DNA of 64,000 nt from the NCBI GenBank assembly GCA_003254905.1, contig QANU01074319.1:84382-148381 (forward strand), in the 5' to 3' direction. The translations under genes and the position numbers were made by a program. Positions within the stretch are counted from its first letter, which is position 1. Each line of letters begins with the position of its first letter. Source of the DNA: Nissolia schottii (lineage: Eukaryota > Streptophyta > Magnoliopsida > Fabales > Fabaceae). Shown here in pieces: positions 1 to 11,900 of this stretch. Below the pieces are notes generated by a model that was not told the origin of the DNA, searched no databases, and worked only from the letters and a program-made list of their open reading frames with translations.

Positions 1-688
1 AGGAATACTTGGTTAGAAATCAGAGTATGGATACTCATTTGTTGATGTATAAAGCTAAAGAAAATGAAGATTATCTGCATGATAGAATTCTAAGAACATA
101 GATTATGTTAGTTGCGGTTCTTATAGGATCATTATGTTTGTCAAAAGGAAAAAGAATATAATGTGTCAAAAGTTAGTTTGAAATTCATTTGAAACTTGCA
201 CTTTGTTTTATGATTTACATTTAAAAACTAATCATACAAAGACCATTTTGTGCATTTCAACACAATGGCAGTGAACTGTTCTAAAAGTTCTTGTAATCTT
301 CACACCATCGCTTTCTAATTATGTAGTAGCGGTCCATACCCGATATTTGACATTGGCTAACCGACATAGCTGCTATATTTACAATCACTAATACAATAAC
401 AGCCGCAGGTGGCAGTAGATTATGGCATGCAATTGGATGATACTGCACAGAAGGGTCTCGAGGAAAGAGCATACAATAGCATCATTACATTGTCTCCTTT
501 ATAGTCCCCAATAAGAAATTTGTGTGCGGTCTTGGAGTGTCGCACTGGATACTTCAGACCATACAATGAATAACATTTAAGCTATAAGTGATGAGTCCTT
601 CTTAGGTGGATGTTGATATGTTATTCATTGTGTGATGTGGAACATGTCCAACATGATATTCTAGGACCACACAAAAATTTCTTGTACC
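1..688. other. 3' flank of the F-box gene, no gene seen
   Basis: AT-rich flanking DNA. A 63-codon minus-strand frame at 281-472 has a short hydrophobic stretch but no recognisable family and is not called. A perfect 14-bp inverted repeat (563-576 and 618-631, 41-bp loop) lies just beyond the F-box stop and could be a hairpin in the 3' UTR or the relic of a small foldback element. Confidence 0.5.
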
Positions 689-708
689 CTAGATTTGAAC
701 CACAAGCT

Positions 709-2937
709 TCACAAGAAATAGCTCCCCATCAAACCTGAGTCCAGAGGGTTCAGCAGGCTGAAGAAACCATCTACCATTCCACCAAACACATACAAAAACC
801 GCTCCGAAGGGTCGGCGCAGGCGCGATGAAACGACCTACATTTCGGCTCATACCCACTAGACTTCCACCTTTTCCACATTTTCTGGTCCTTGGCTCTCTT
901 GGAGCTTAGTGCTGTGTTTGGCTGCGTAGTACTAATGCAACACGGTATGGCATTGATATCTAAAACCCAGAAATCATTTTTTCTGTGCCTATATGAGTCC
1001 TCTCCTCCATAGATTAGCAACCTCCCCCCCAAAACCATTGTAGCTGTGTGGCCAACCCTAGGAAGTGAAGCACTATTTGGCGTGTTCTGCAAATCATAGA
1101 GTATTTGATTCCATTTCAGATAACCTTGGCATGTATCCAGTAGCCACACATCATCAAGAACCTCATAACCTAAGCCTCTACCTCCAAACAGGACTGTCCT
1201 GCTTCTACCAATGCAGGTCAATGTGTGTCCGGAACGTGGTGGTGGCGACGGTTGATCGATGATCTGATTCCACGTACCGTGGCAGAGACTATCTGACAGC
1301 TCCAAGACCCATGTATCCCCCAACCGGAGGCCGTGGAGGCCGATTCCACCGTGGATAACCATCCTCTTGTCATCTATGCTGCAAGCAGCATGAGCCCCCC
1401 GGGGAGGTGGCGCAATGGCCCCAACATCAAGCGTTTTCCAGGAGAATGTGACACCATTGTTCTCATTGTGTGTGACTTGCCCCACCCATGTATCATTTTG
1501 GCGATTACCGCGATCGTTGATTCCTCCAAAGAGTACAAGGAAGCCATCCATTTCCACACATGTATGCCCAAATCTTCCACTTGGAGTGCCTGAATTCACT
1601 GACTGCCATTTCAACTTTCGCCGGAAATCGTTACCAATGTAGGCCACCCATGTGTCATCGAGATGTCGTCCTAAATAATACATGAAACAAAGCACAGAAC
1701 ATATATTAAAAGGTAAGAAGTTACAAAGAAACTAAAACATGCCGTTCATAAACAATGAGAGGTTCTATAAACTTGTATAAAGTATATATGTGCACCATGG
1801 TAAAAGATGTTTGCTTTGTGTTTAATTGGTAGTTCCCTTTTACCCCCAAAATCCGATGATAGAATGCAATGTATGAATAAATCAGTTTTGCTATTCACAT
1901 ACCACATTTGCACACAGCATTTAGTGTCATATGCTACCAATCTTAAACTCTTTCGGATGATAAAATGCTGTGTTAAATCAAACTTGACAAGAAAATAAAC
2001 ATGAATTCACTTCATTCTTCAATATAGGCTTGGTCACCTGAGCAATTACCAGCCAAAAGTGTGGAACATCTAATTCATTAGATGCCTCAATGGTTAATCA
2101 AGAACCTAAGCAGCAAACCAGTCACCCATCCCACATACATTACACAATAAGGCCATCCCATTTTTTTTCAATGTTTTTCTGTTCACTGGGGAAAGGACAT
2201 GTCTCTCTTTCTCAAATAAAAGGGGACAACCAAAAACAACTAAGATGATATTTTACTATTAATAATATCCCCTTGTCTGAGACCAGAAGCCATGTCAATC
2301 ATTTTTATTTGAAATCTATTGTATTCCAACTAATCTGATTCGAACTGAGTTGACCTTTTATGAGGGTAAAACTCTTTCGACGCTAGATTTTCTTTCCTCT
2401 TTCACAAGACTTATGTGTCAATCATGTTTGAATATGCATAACAAAGGGGGGAAAACCACACAAATAAAAGAACATGGAATTCAGAGACTAACCTCCTTCA
2501 CAACCACCACCAAACAACACTAGACAGTTGGAGACAAAGTTGAGAGAGTGAGAGGCTCTAGCACTAGGGAAATCCACCAATTCACCATCATGTGACTCAC
2601 ACAATCTATGGCAAAAGACAGAATCCATCTGATATACTTGCTTGTAGAGCCTCATCCATGGAAGGAACTGATGATGTTGTTGATTTTGACTGGAAGAAGA
2701 AGAAGACTTGATGAGTGCATCAACACATGAGGAACCGAAGTCCCTTATGCACAGAGATTTCCAAAGGGTGTCAGAGGAAGTGATGGATTTGAACCTCTTG
2801 CAAGTGATGGATAGGGAGAGGATTGCATCTATGGGGAGGAGGAGCAGGATGGTTAGGAGGTGGTCCTGTGCTATGTTGGTTATTGGTGATCCACAATAAC
2901 TGTGGTGGTTGCTGCCACTAGCACTGGCCTCTTCCAT
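709..2937 (-). CDS. F-box/kelch-repeat protein (At1g51550-like), two exons, 3'-terminal frameshift
   Basis: Likely substrate-receptor subunit of an SCF-type E3 ubiquitin ligase: the F-box binds SKP1 and the kelch propeller binds the target. Exon 1 is 2937-2493 and exon 2 is 1670-709. The donor (AG|GTTAGT) and acceptor (TTTAG|GA) join in phase 1 and restore a Gly in the first kelch blade, giving 468 residues. The start is supported by the context AAACCATGG and the TC-rich leader. The F-box spans about residues 19-68 (from ITNIAQDHLL to WKSLCIRDFG). Ser-rich and Gln/His linkers follow, then about six kelch units, seen as R-x-x-H...GG...D-x-W patterns (RFGHT, RGAHA, RSGHT, RVGHT, RSFHR). After the last unit (YVFGGMVDG) the frame runs to a TGA at 709-711. 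Shifting by one base near 762-768 instead reads a family-like tail (LQPAEPSGLRFDGELF) to a TAG at 689-691. This is a real one-base deletion or a sequencing error. The fold call is firm; the orthologue name is from memory. Confidence 0.9.
1671..2492 (-). other. Intron 1 of the F-box/kelch gene
   Basis: An 822-bp GT-AG intron (donor GTTAGT at 2492, acceptor TTTAG at 1671). It is AT-rich and contains no mobile element that I recognise. Confidence 0.85.
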
Positions 2938-3130
2938 GGTTTATGATGATGAAGTTGTGTGTGTCTCTTTTTTGTTTGGATCTGTGGCTGTGGTTCTTGG
3001 CTTGTGTTTGGAAGAGGCCAGAGAGAGAAGGGAGAAGAAAAAAGAGAGATGGGTTATTTTGAAGTAGATAGCTTGTTTTGTTCTTCATCCATGCTGAGAT
3101 AAACTGGTAACTTGGCATCGAAAAAAAACT
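2938..3130 (-). promoter_or_regulatory. 5' leader and proximal promoter region of the F-box gene
   Basis: On the minus strand this is a long TC-rich tract typical of plant 5' UTRs, leading into the ATG at 2937. An upstream ATG at 3118 opens a 66-codon frame that runs past the main ATG in another frame and stops at 2918. If the transcript starts above 3118, this uORF would reduce translation of the main frame. No clear TATA box was fixed. Confidence 0.45.
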
Positions 3131-3208
3131 TATATCAAGTTTTTTATATTAGTTTTATTCAATTCTCAAATCAAAGATTGGTACGCGTAAATTTATCTTT
3201 TGAATAGT

Positions 3209-3375
3209 GTAAAAAAGACGATTTACTTCATGAGACTCTCATTTAATGGATTTTGAGAAAGATTGATGTACACAGTCTTATCTTCGCAAGCAGAAAAATC
3301 ATTTTCAAGATTTGAACTCATAACTTTTAGATAACGAGACAACAATCTTATCATTGTATCGAGACTCACCCTTTA
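3209..3375 (-). mobile_element. tRNA-derived SINE (TS-like family)
   Basis: Read on the minus strand, this has a pol III box-A-like start (GTCTCGATACAATGATAAG) and a box-B-like GAGTTCAAATC. The conserved SINE body follows (CTGCTTGCGAAGATAAGAC, GTACATCAATC), then a tail ending in a T run at about 3211. The order and sequence match the widespread plant TS-type SINEs as I remember them. No convincing target-site duplication was seen, so the outer limits are approximate. Confidence 0.65.
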
Positions 3376-4739
3376 GCCTCACCTTTTTGAAAAATGTACT
3401 TTATTATTTCTTAAATTACTCAATAATAACAACTAAACCTTATCTTATAGAGTGATATCTGCTATATAGATCAAACAATGACATACTATGTCATACATCA
3501 AGCTAATTTTTAAGTTACTCGTCTTAAAAAAATATTCACACCTCATTGTTTGATTTGAGAATATGTTGAAATTGGTATGGTAAAATGAAGTTTTTGGATG
3601 TTTGTGTTGGGTAACATGTGACATTGAGTGATGTGCTAGAAGGAAGAATGGTAAAAACTCTCTTGCTGTTGGAAAGAGATTGATTTTCTGGACAGATAAG
3701 TGGGGTGCCCCATTTTCCTTTATCGTTTTCTGTGGAATGATTAGCCTTCTTTGCCCCTTTGTTTCAACCTGATTTACCTTGTTTTTGTAGCATGTTTACA
3801 TGCCATGTCACCTTATTTGGACAAGACAAAAGGATTCACCTTTATGCCCCCAACAAAAGAATCAAAAAGAAAGGATTTTTTTTTAAAAAAAAAAAAAAAA
3901 GAAAACCAGGGCAATTGCACAAGATCATTGTGCACGTATACGCATTAAATTTTTATAGAGGATGGTTCACGTCAAGCCCATCGTATAAACTAGAAACTGA
4001 TTGTTAAGCATCTTTGAAATTTTACCCAAGATTGAACATATCTAATCTACTTTAAGATAAGGTTTTATTGTCACAAATTGACACTCAACCAATTATCATA
4101 TTCTGGATAAATTTTTTGTTTTGTAGCATTTATGAAAGCTTTAAGCCAAGTTGGCCTAATCTTTCATTCACATACAAATCGGATACAATCGGTTTCTATT
4201 GGCAAATAAAGCACGCCACTCTGCATAAAATTTGACTAACCAACTGACATCAAATAACTACACACATGAAAGGGAGATTCAAGGGTACAATTACATTGCT
4301 AGAGTCAGAATTATTTGCCTCAATTTAGTTACTAAAATAATGTAACATAAAGTGAACAAGTGAAATATACCATTTTATTTCATCTAACTATTACCGTAAT
4401 TTCTATCAAATTTTATAAGCAAAAGAGACCTTATGTTTGAGTAACATTTCTCTTGAAAAAAAGCATACTATTTATTGCCCTACAAGAGGCGTCTCTCATG
4501 ACCAACTCAAACAAGTACCCTTTGATTGCATTTGGATACTGAAATAAAATTAAAATACAAAGACAATGAAGCCAGAGATATAAAATACAATACTTCAAGT
4601 TAGTCTTGTATTATGCTTAGTGATGATATACAATACACAATTTATTGTATCTATATCATGTTTGATTTTGTAATGACAAGACATAAAAATATGACAAATG
4701 ACTTAAAATAATCTTTGGATATCCTTTTCACTCATTCAT
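3376..4739. other. Intergenic AT-rich DNA, no gene
   Basis: No coding frame of substance. There is a T/A homopolymer block at about 3877-3900. Two overlapping frames of 65-82 codons around 3751-4007 lie on low-complexity sequence and look random. Confidence 0.6.
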
Positions 4740-7700
4740 AATTTTAGCGAAAAAATGACTATCGGTAAATTGCTATATCGGTGGCCTATGATCTCCTCTA
4801 CTTCACTGAAAATCACTTCTTAGATAAAAGACAATTTTATACATGTTGTACCCTTGTATTTTTTGTCAAAACCTAAATTTATCGTCAATATGCACATTTC
4901 GTAAGCTATAACTTTGGATTTCAGCTAAAAAATGAATTTTTTAAATTTCAATATTTGTAGCTTACGATCTTCTCTATTTCACTAAAATAGACTTCTTATA
5001 TTAATAATAAATCTTTATATGTTGTACCTTTCCAATTTTTGTCAAAAAAAAATTATCGTCAATATGCAGATTTTGTAGGCTTGGATTTCTGCTAAAAATT
5101 GATTTTTTTGTAAGTAGCAGCATCTGTAGCCTATGATCTCCTCTATTTCACTAAAATAGACTTCTTAGATTAAAGACAATTTTTCATAGGTTGTAGCCTT
5201 GTATTTTTCGTCAAAAATAAAATTTATCGTTAACATGCATATTTCGTAGGCTATAGCCTTGAATTTCTATTAAACGAATTTTTGTAAATTGCAATATCTG
5301 TAACATATGATCTTCTCTATTTCACAAAAATAAACTTCTTAGATTAAAGACAAATCTTCATAAGTAGTATCCTTGTATTTTTTGTCAAAAACTAAATTTA
5401 TCGTCAATATGCAGATTTTGTAGGCCTTGAACTAAAAAATGATTTTTTTGTAAATATCACTATAGCAGTATCTGTAGCCTATGACTTCCTCTATTTCACT
5501 AAAATAGACTTCTTAAATTAAAGACAATTTTTCACAGGCTATAGCCTTGTAATTTTCGTCGAAAACAAAATTTATCGTCAACATACATATTTCGCAGGCT
5601 ATAACCTTGAATTTTAGCCAAAAAATGATTTTTGATAAATTGCAATATTGGTGGCCTATGATCTCCTCTATTTCACTGAAAATGACTTCTTAGATAAAAA
5701 AACAAATTTTCATAGGATGTGCCCTTGTTTTTTTTTTTGTCAAAAACTAAATTTATCGTCAATATGCACATTTCGTAGGTTCTAACCTTGGATTTCCACT
5801 AAAAAATGAATTTTGGTAAATTGCAATATCTATAGTGTATGATCTTCTCTGATTCACTAAAAGAGACTTCTTAAATTAAAAACAAATCTTCATAGGTTGT
5901 ACCATTGTATTTTTTGTCAAAAACAAAGTTTATCGACTTTCGTCAATATGGAGATTTTGTAGACAATATCCTTGGATTACCGCTAAAAAATGATTTTTTG
6001 TAAATAACAGTATCTATAGCGTATGACCTCCTCTATTTCACTAAAATAGACTTCTTAGATTAAAGACAATTTTCCATAGGCTGTGTAGCCTTGTATTTTT
6101 CGCCAAAAACAAAATTTATCGTCAACATGAATATTTTGTAGGCTATAGCGTTGGATTTCAACCAAAAAATGATTTTTGGTAAATTGCAATATCGGTAGCC
6201 TATGATCTCCTCTATTTCACTAAAAATGACTTCTTAGATAAAAGACAATTTTTCATAGTTTATACCCTTGTTTTTTTGGTCAAAAACAAAATTTATCGTC
6301 AATATGCATATTTCGTAGGTTATAACCTTAGATTTCCACTAAAAAATAATGCTTTTGTAAACTATATGTAGCCTATGACCTTCTCTATTTCACTAAAATA
6401 GCCTTCTTAGATTAAAGACAAATTTTCATGGGTTGTACCCTTGTCTTTTTTTTTTTGTCAAAAAATAAATTTATCATCAATATGCAGATTTTGTAGGCTA
6501 TAGACTTGGATTTCCGCTAAAAAATGATTTCTCACAAAATTGCAATGATTGTAGCCTATGACCTCCCATTTTTATCTAAAAATGACTTCTTAAATTAAAA
6601 ACAATTTTGCATACGCTGTAGCCTTTTATTTTTCGTCAAAAACAAAAAGTATCGTTAACATCCATATTTCGTAGGCGATAGCCTTGGATTTTCTCTTAAA
6701 AATGATTTTTGGAAAATCTCAATGACTGTAGCCTATGACCTCCTCTTTTTAACTAAAAATCACTTCTTAGATTAAAGATAATTTTGCATCGGATGTAGCC
6801 TTGTATTTTTCATCAAAAACAAAGTTTATCGTCAACATACATATTTCGTAGGCTATAACCTTGGATTTCCACTAAAAAATGAATTTTGGTAAATTGAAAT
6901 ATATGTAACATATGATCTTCTCCATTTCACTAAAATAGACTTCTTAGATTAAAGGAAATTTTTCATAGGTTGTACCCTTGTCTTTTTTTTTTTTTTGTCG
7001 AAACAAAATTTATCATCAATATGCAAATTTTGTAGGCTATGGCCTTGGATTTTTGCTAAAAAAATAATTTTTTGTAAATACCATTATCTGTAGCCTATGG
7101 CCTCCGCTATTTCACTAAAATATACCTCTCAGATTAAAGACAATTTTGCATAGGTTGTAGCCTTGGATTTTCGTTAACAACTAATATTTGGTAAATTGAA
7201 ATATATGTAGCCATTGAACTCCTGTTATTCACTAAAAATGACTTCTTATGTTAAAGAAAATTTTTCATAGGTTGTAGCGTTCTCTTTTATGCCTTGGATT
7301 TAAGATAAAAATGATTTTTGCTAAATTGGAATATTTGTAGCCTATGGCCTTTTCTTTTTCACTAGAAATGAGTTATTAGATTAAAGACAATTTTTTTTAG
7401 GTTATAGCCCTGGAATTCATCTCAAATTATTTTCAAAAAATTGTTAAATTGTAATATCTGTAGTCTTTGATTTCCTCTATTTCACTAAAAATGACTTCTT
7501 AGATTCAAGACAATTTTTCATAGGCTGTACCCTTTTTTTTTGTCAAAAACAAAATTTATCGTCAATATGCATATTTCGTAGGTCGTAGCCTTGGATTTCC
7601 GCTAAAAAATGATTTTGGTAAATTGCAATATTTGTAGCCTATGTCCTCCTCTATTTCACTAAAATAGACTTCTTAGATGAAAAACAAATTTTCATAAGTT

Positions 7701-8936
7701 GTAGGCTTATCTTTTTCGTCAAAACAAAATTTATCGTCAACATGCATTTTTCATAGGCCTTGGATTTCTGCTAAAACATTATTTTTGGTAAATTTCAATA
7801 TGTGTAGCTTATGACCTCCGCTATGTCACTAAAAATGACTTATTAGATTAAAGACAATTTTTCATAGGTTGTACCCTTGTATTATTTTGTCAATGAAAAA
7901 TTTTATGGTCAATATGCACATTTCGTAGGCCCCCTTGAATTTCTGCTAAAAAATGATTTTTGATAAATTGTAATATCTGTAGCCTATGACATCCTCTATT
8001 TCACTAAAATGGACTTCTTAGATGATAGACAATTTTTCATAAGTTGTAGCCTTGTCTTTTTCGTCAAAACAAAATTTATCGTCAATATGTATTTTTCATA
8101 GGTTATAACAATGTATTTGTGTTAAAAAACGATTTTCGAAAATATGGATTTTTCATTGCTTACAACCTTATCTTTCTCATCAAAATATATTTCTTGGAGT
8201 AAGGGGTTGTCATGTAAAGGTTATATCCTTATATTTTTCGTTATAAATAAACTTCTGTATTAATGGTCTTTTTACATAGGCAGCCTTAAAATTCTGTTCA
8301 AAAATTATTTTTGGAAATATGCATTTTTTAATGCCTATAACCTTCTCTTTCACTTCAAAACTAGTTTCATGGAGTATTGGATATATTTATTGTCTATAGC
8401 TTTCTCTTTTCATTGTAAAAAACCTTTTTTTATTAATGATCATTTTTCGTAGGCTATAGCCTTCTATTTATGCTAAAAAAATTGTAGTCTATAACATTTT
8501 TTTTCTCATTAAAAATGGTGTCATGGAGTAATGGTAATAATTTATAGGTTATAGCATTGTGTTTTTCCTTATGACAAACTTCTTTTTATTAATGGTTATT
8601 TTTCATAGGGTCATGAATCTTTTGCTCAAAAATGGATTCCGGAAATTTGTATTTTTCTTAGATTACAACCTTCTCTTTCTCATCAAAACTAATTTCAAGA
8701 AGTAATGGTCATCATTTATGATTGTATCCAAGTTTTTTTCGTTATAAAGAAACTTTTTTTTTATTAATGGTTAATTTTCATAGGTTATAACATTAAATTT
8801 CTATTCAAAAATCGTTTTTTGAAATATAGATTTTTCATAACTTACAACCTTCTCTTTCTGATCAAAACAAATTTCTTGTAGTAAGGGTTATCATTTATAG
8901 GTTGTAATATTGTCTTTTTCATTGCAAAGAAATATT
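4740..8936 (+). repeat. Long tandem array, unit about 177 bp made of three related subunits of about 59 bp (copy 1)
   Basis: About 24 head-to-tail units. The landmark CTCCTCTATTTCACTAAAA recurs about every 170-185 bp (for example near 4790, 4964, 5132, 5307, 5480, 5660, 5840, 6022, 6203 and 6380). Each unit contains three paralogous blocks of about 57-60 bp. One starts TAGGCTATAGCCTTGGATTT, one TAGCCTATGACCTCCTCTAT and one TAGGTTGTACCCTTGTATTT, and each is followed by an A-rich stretch and a T-rich stretch. Units are fairly uniform to about 8.1 kb. They then drift into a diverged variant (blocks such as CTTACAACCTTCTCTTTCTC) up to the right edge at 8936. There is no long open frame. The sequence does not match any satellite I can name. 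Confidence 0.9.
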
Positions 8937-8937
8937 A

Positions 8938-11900
8938 TCATTTACCAATGTTTTATATATCCCTGCCTTTACATTCAATCTTATCTCAGTTTCAAAGTTA
9001 ACTACACATTTGCCATGCAAACTTGTTTTTTCTAAACACAACTGTGAGATACAGGCTTTACCCTCTATGAAGATGATTGGTGTAGCTAGCTCAAGACAAG
9101 GTCTCTACTACCTAGATTCAACAGCTGCAGGGATTCCAACACTGCACAGTATAAATAGTTTAGTTGCCAACAATTCTCTTCTATGGCATCTTAGATTAGG
9201 TCATCCATCTTATAATAAATTGGATAGCCTTAAATCTACCATTCCTCTCCTCAATTGTACTAATGATGTAAACACCCCTTGTGATGCATGTCATTATGCT
9301 AAGCAAAGAAAATTACCTTTTCCCACCAGTGTATCCCATTCTTGTTTTGCTTTTGAAATAATACACATTGATATTTGGGGACCAATCTCAGTTCCATCAG
9401 CATTTGGTTTTAAATACTTTCTCACAATCGTGGATGATCACACACGGTTCACATGGGCTTACTTTATGAAACAAAAATCTGAAGCAACAGGCTTAGTGCA
9501 GAACTTTGTGGCACTGGTAGAAAATCAGTTTCAGGCAACAGTTAAAAGTATCCGGTCTGACAATGGACCTGAATTTACTATGGCTTCATTCTTCAACAGA
9601 AAAGGGATAGTTCATCAGACAACTTGTGTAGAAACTCCACAACAAAATGGAGTGGTTGAAAGAAAGCATCAACACATCCTTGGAGTTGCCAGGGCTCTCA
9701 TATTTCAGTCTCATTTACCTACAAGCTTATGGCATTTTGCCATTGCCCATGCTGTTCACCTAATAAATAGACTGCCCAGTTCCTTCCTCAAACACCTCAC
9801 ACCATTTGAAACTCTCTACCACACCAAACCTGACCTACAACACCTGAAAGTGTTTGGTTGCCTTGCCTATGCCACCACACTACAAAACCACAGGACCAAA
9901 CTGCAGCCCCGGGCCAGAAAATGCATGTTTTTGGGCTGTAGGTCTGGCACAAAAGGATACCTGCTATATGACCTTAACAACAAAGAAGTCTTTCTTTCTC
10001 GAAATGTGAAGTTTTATGAACAACACTTTCCTCACCTTAGCAATTCAATACCTGAACCTGACAATTATACCTCACAACCCATCCTTCCTAGCCTACATTC
10101 CCTTGACCCATTCACTGACCTGCCTGAACCACTTGCAGATTATGCATTTTCCTCACATGTCCCCACTTCCACTCCCTCACCTGCAACAACAATGCCTTCC
10201 ATACCTTTGCCTAATTTCACCAATCCTGACCCTATATCAGAAACCACAGTATATCCTGGAGTTTCAGCAAATGACGCAGTTTCAGAGGCATTAGCTGCAG
10301 AACCATCCAGAAAATCAACAAGGTTGAAGAAGCCACCATCTTATCTACAAGATTATCACTGCGCCTTATCATCATCAACAGCTACTCACACCAATCATCT
10401 CACCAGGTACCCCTTATCCAATTACCTATCCTATAATTCCCTGTCTGCATCTCATAAGCATTTTGCATTAAACCTGTCCTCAATCTCTGAACCAACTACC
10501 TACAAAGAGGCCGTGGCTCATGAATGTTGGCAAAAGGCAATCAAGGCTGAACTATTGGCCTTAGAGACAAATGGTACTTGGATTCTAACAGCATTACCTT
10601 CCCACAAGAAGGCAATTGGGAGCAAATGGGTGTTTAAAGTGAAGTTAAATCCAGATGGCAGCATTGAGAGACACAAAGCCAGATTAGTTGCAAAGGGGTT
10701 CAACCAAACCTATGGAATCGACTATGCAGAGACTTTTAGTCCAGTGGTAAAAATGACCACTGTCAGATTGCTCCTAGCTATTACAGCAGCAAAAAACTGG
10801 CATCTGCACCAGCTTGATGTCAACACAGCTTTTTTACATGGAGACTTAGTAGAGGATGTTTACATGAAGATTCCTCAAGGTTTAGAGGTCAAGCAACCTG
10901 GTTTAGTCTGCAAATTACAGAAATCCCTCTATGGACTCAAGCAGGCCAGTAGGCAATGGAATGTTAAGCTCACTTCAGTGCTGTTGCAACAAGGATATCA
11001 GCAATCCAAGGCTGATTACTCATTATTCACAAAAAGGACTGATCATGGCTACACGGCTATTCTGGTATATGTCGATGATCTAGTTCTTGCAGGGGATGAT
11101 ATGGATGAAATTAATGCCATTAAGGGTCTGTTAGATGAGTTATTCAAGATTAAAGACATTGGCCCTCTCAAATATTTCCTTGGCATGGAAGTTGCCAGGT
11201 CAAAATCTGGTATTCATCTCTATCAAAGAAAATATGCCTTAGACTTGATCAGTGATTGTGGTCTTTTGGGTTGCAAGCCAGCTTCCACCCCTATGGAATT
11301 CCACAATAAACTCAGCAGAAATTCTGGTACTTTGCTGCAAGACAATTCTGCCTACAGAAGGTTGATTGGTCGACTAATATACTTAACCAACACAAGGCCG
11401 GACATTGCCTTTGCTCTCAGTAAATTGAGTCAATTTCTTGACTGTGCAACTGATGAACACATGCAGGCAGCTCATAGAATTGTGAGGTATCTTAAGAATT
11501 CTCCAGCTGCTGGTTTGCATTTTGCTGCTTCCTCTGATCTTTCACTCACTGGCTATTCAGACTCAGATTGGGGTGCTTGCTTGGATACAAGGAAGTCGGT
11601 TTCTGGCTTCTGCTTCTACCTTGGTCCATCTCTAATTTCTTGGAAGAGCAAAAAACAGAACACTGTGTCCAAATCTTCTTCGGAAGCTGAGTATAGAGCC
11701 CTTAGCCAGGCAACTTGTGAAGCTCAATGGCTGTTGTATCTGATGAAGGACCTTGGGTTTCCTTACCAAAAGCCTGTTTTGCTCTACTGTGACAACAATT
11801 CAGCCATCCAGTTGGCATCTAATCCCATTCACCATGAAAGAACAAAACATATTGAGATCGACTGTCATTCCATCCGAGAAAAGCTTCAGGCTGGAGTCAT

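Noticed and set aside
281..472. 63-codon minus-strand frame with a hydrophobic segment
   Set aside because: No homology recognised, no splice partner and no clear leader; length is within chance for this composition.
9010..9012. TTG at 9010 as a translation start
   Set aside because: The frame is open upstream with conserved pol residues. It is simply the point where the truncated frame is entered, not a start codon.
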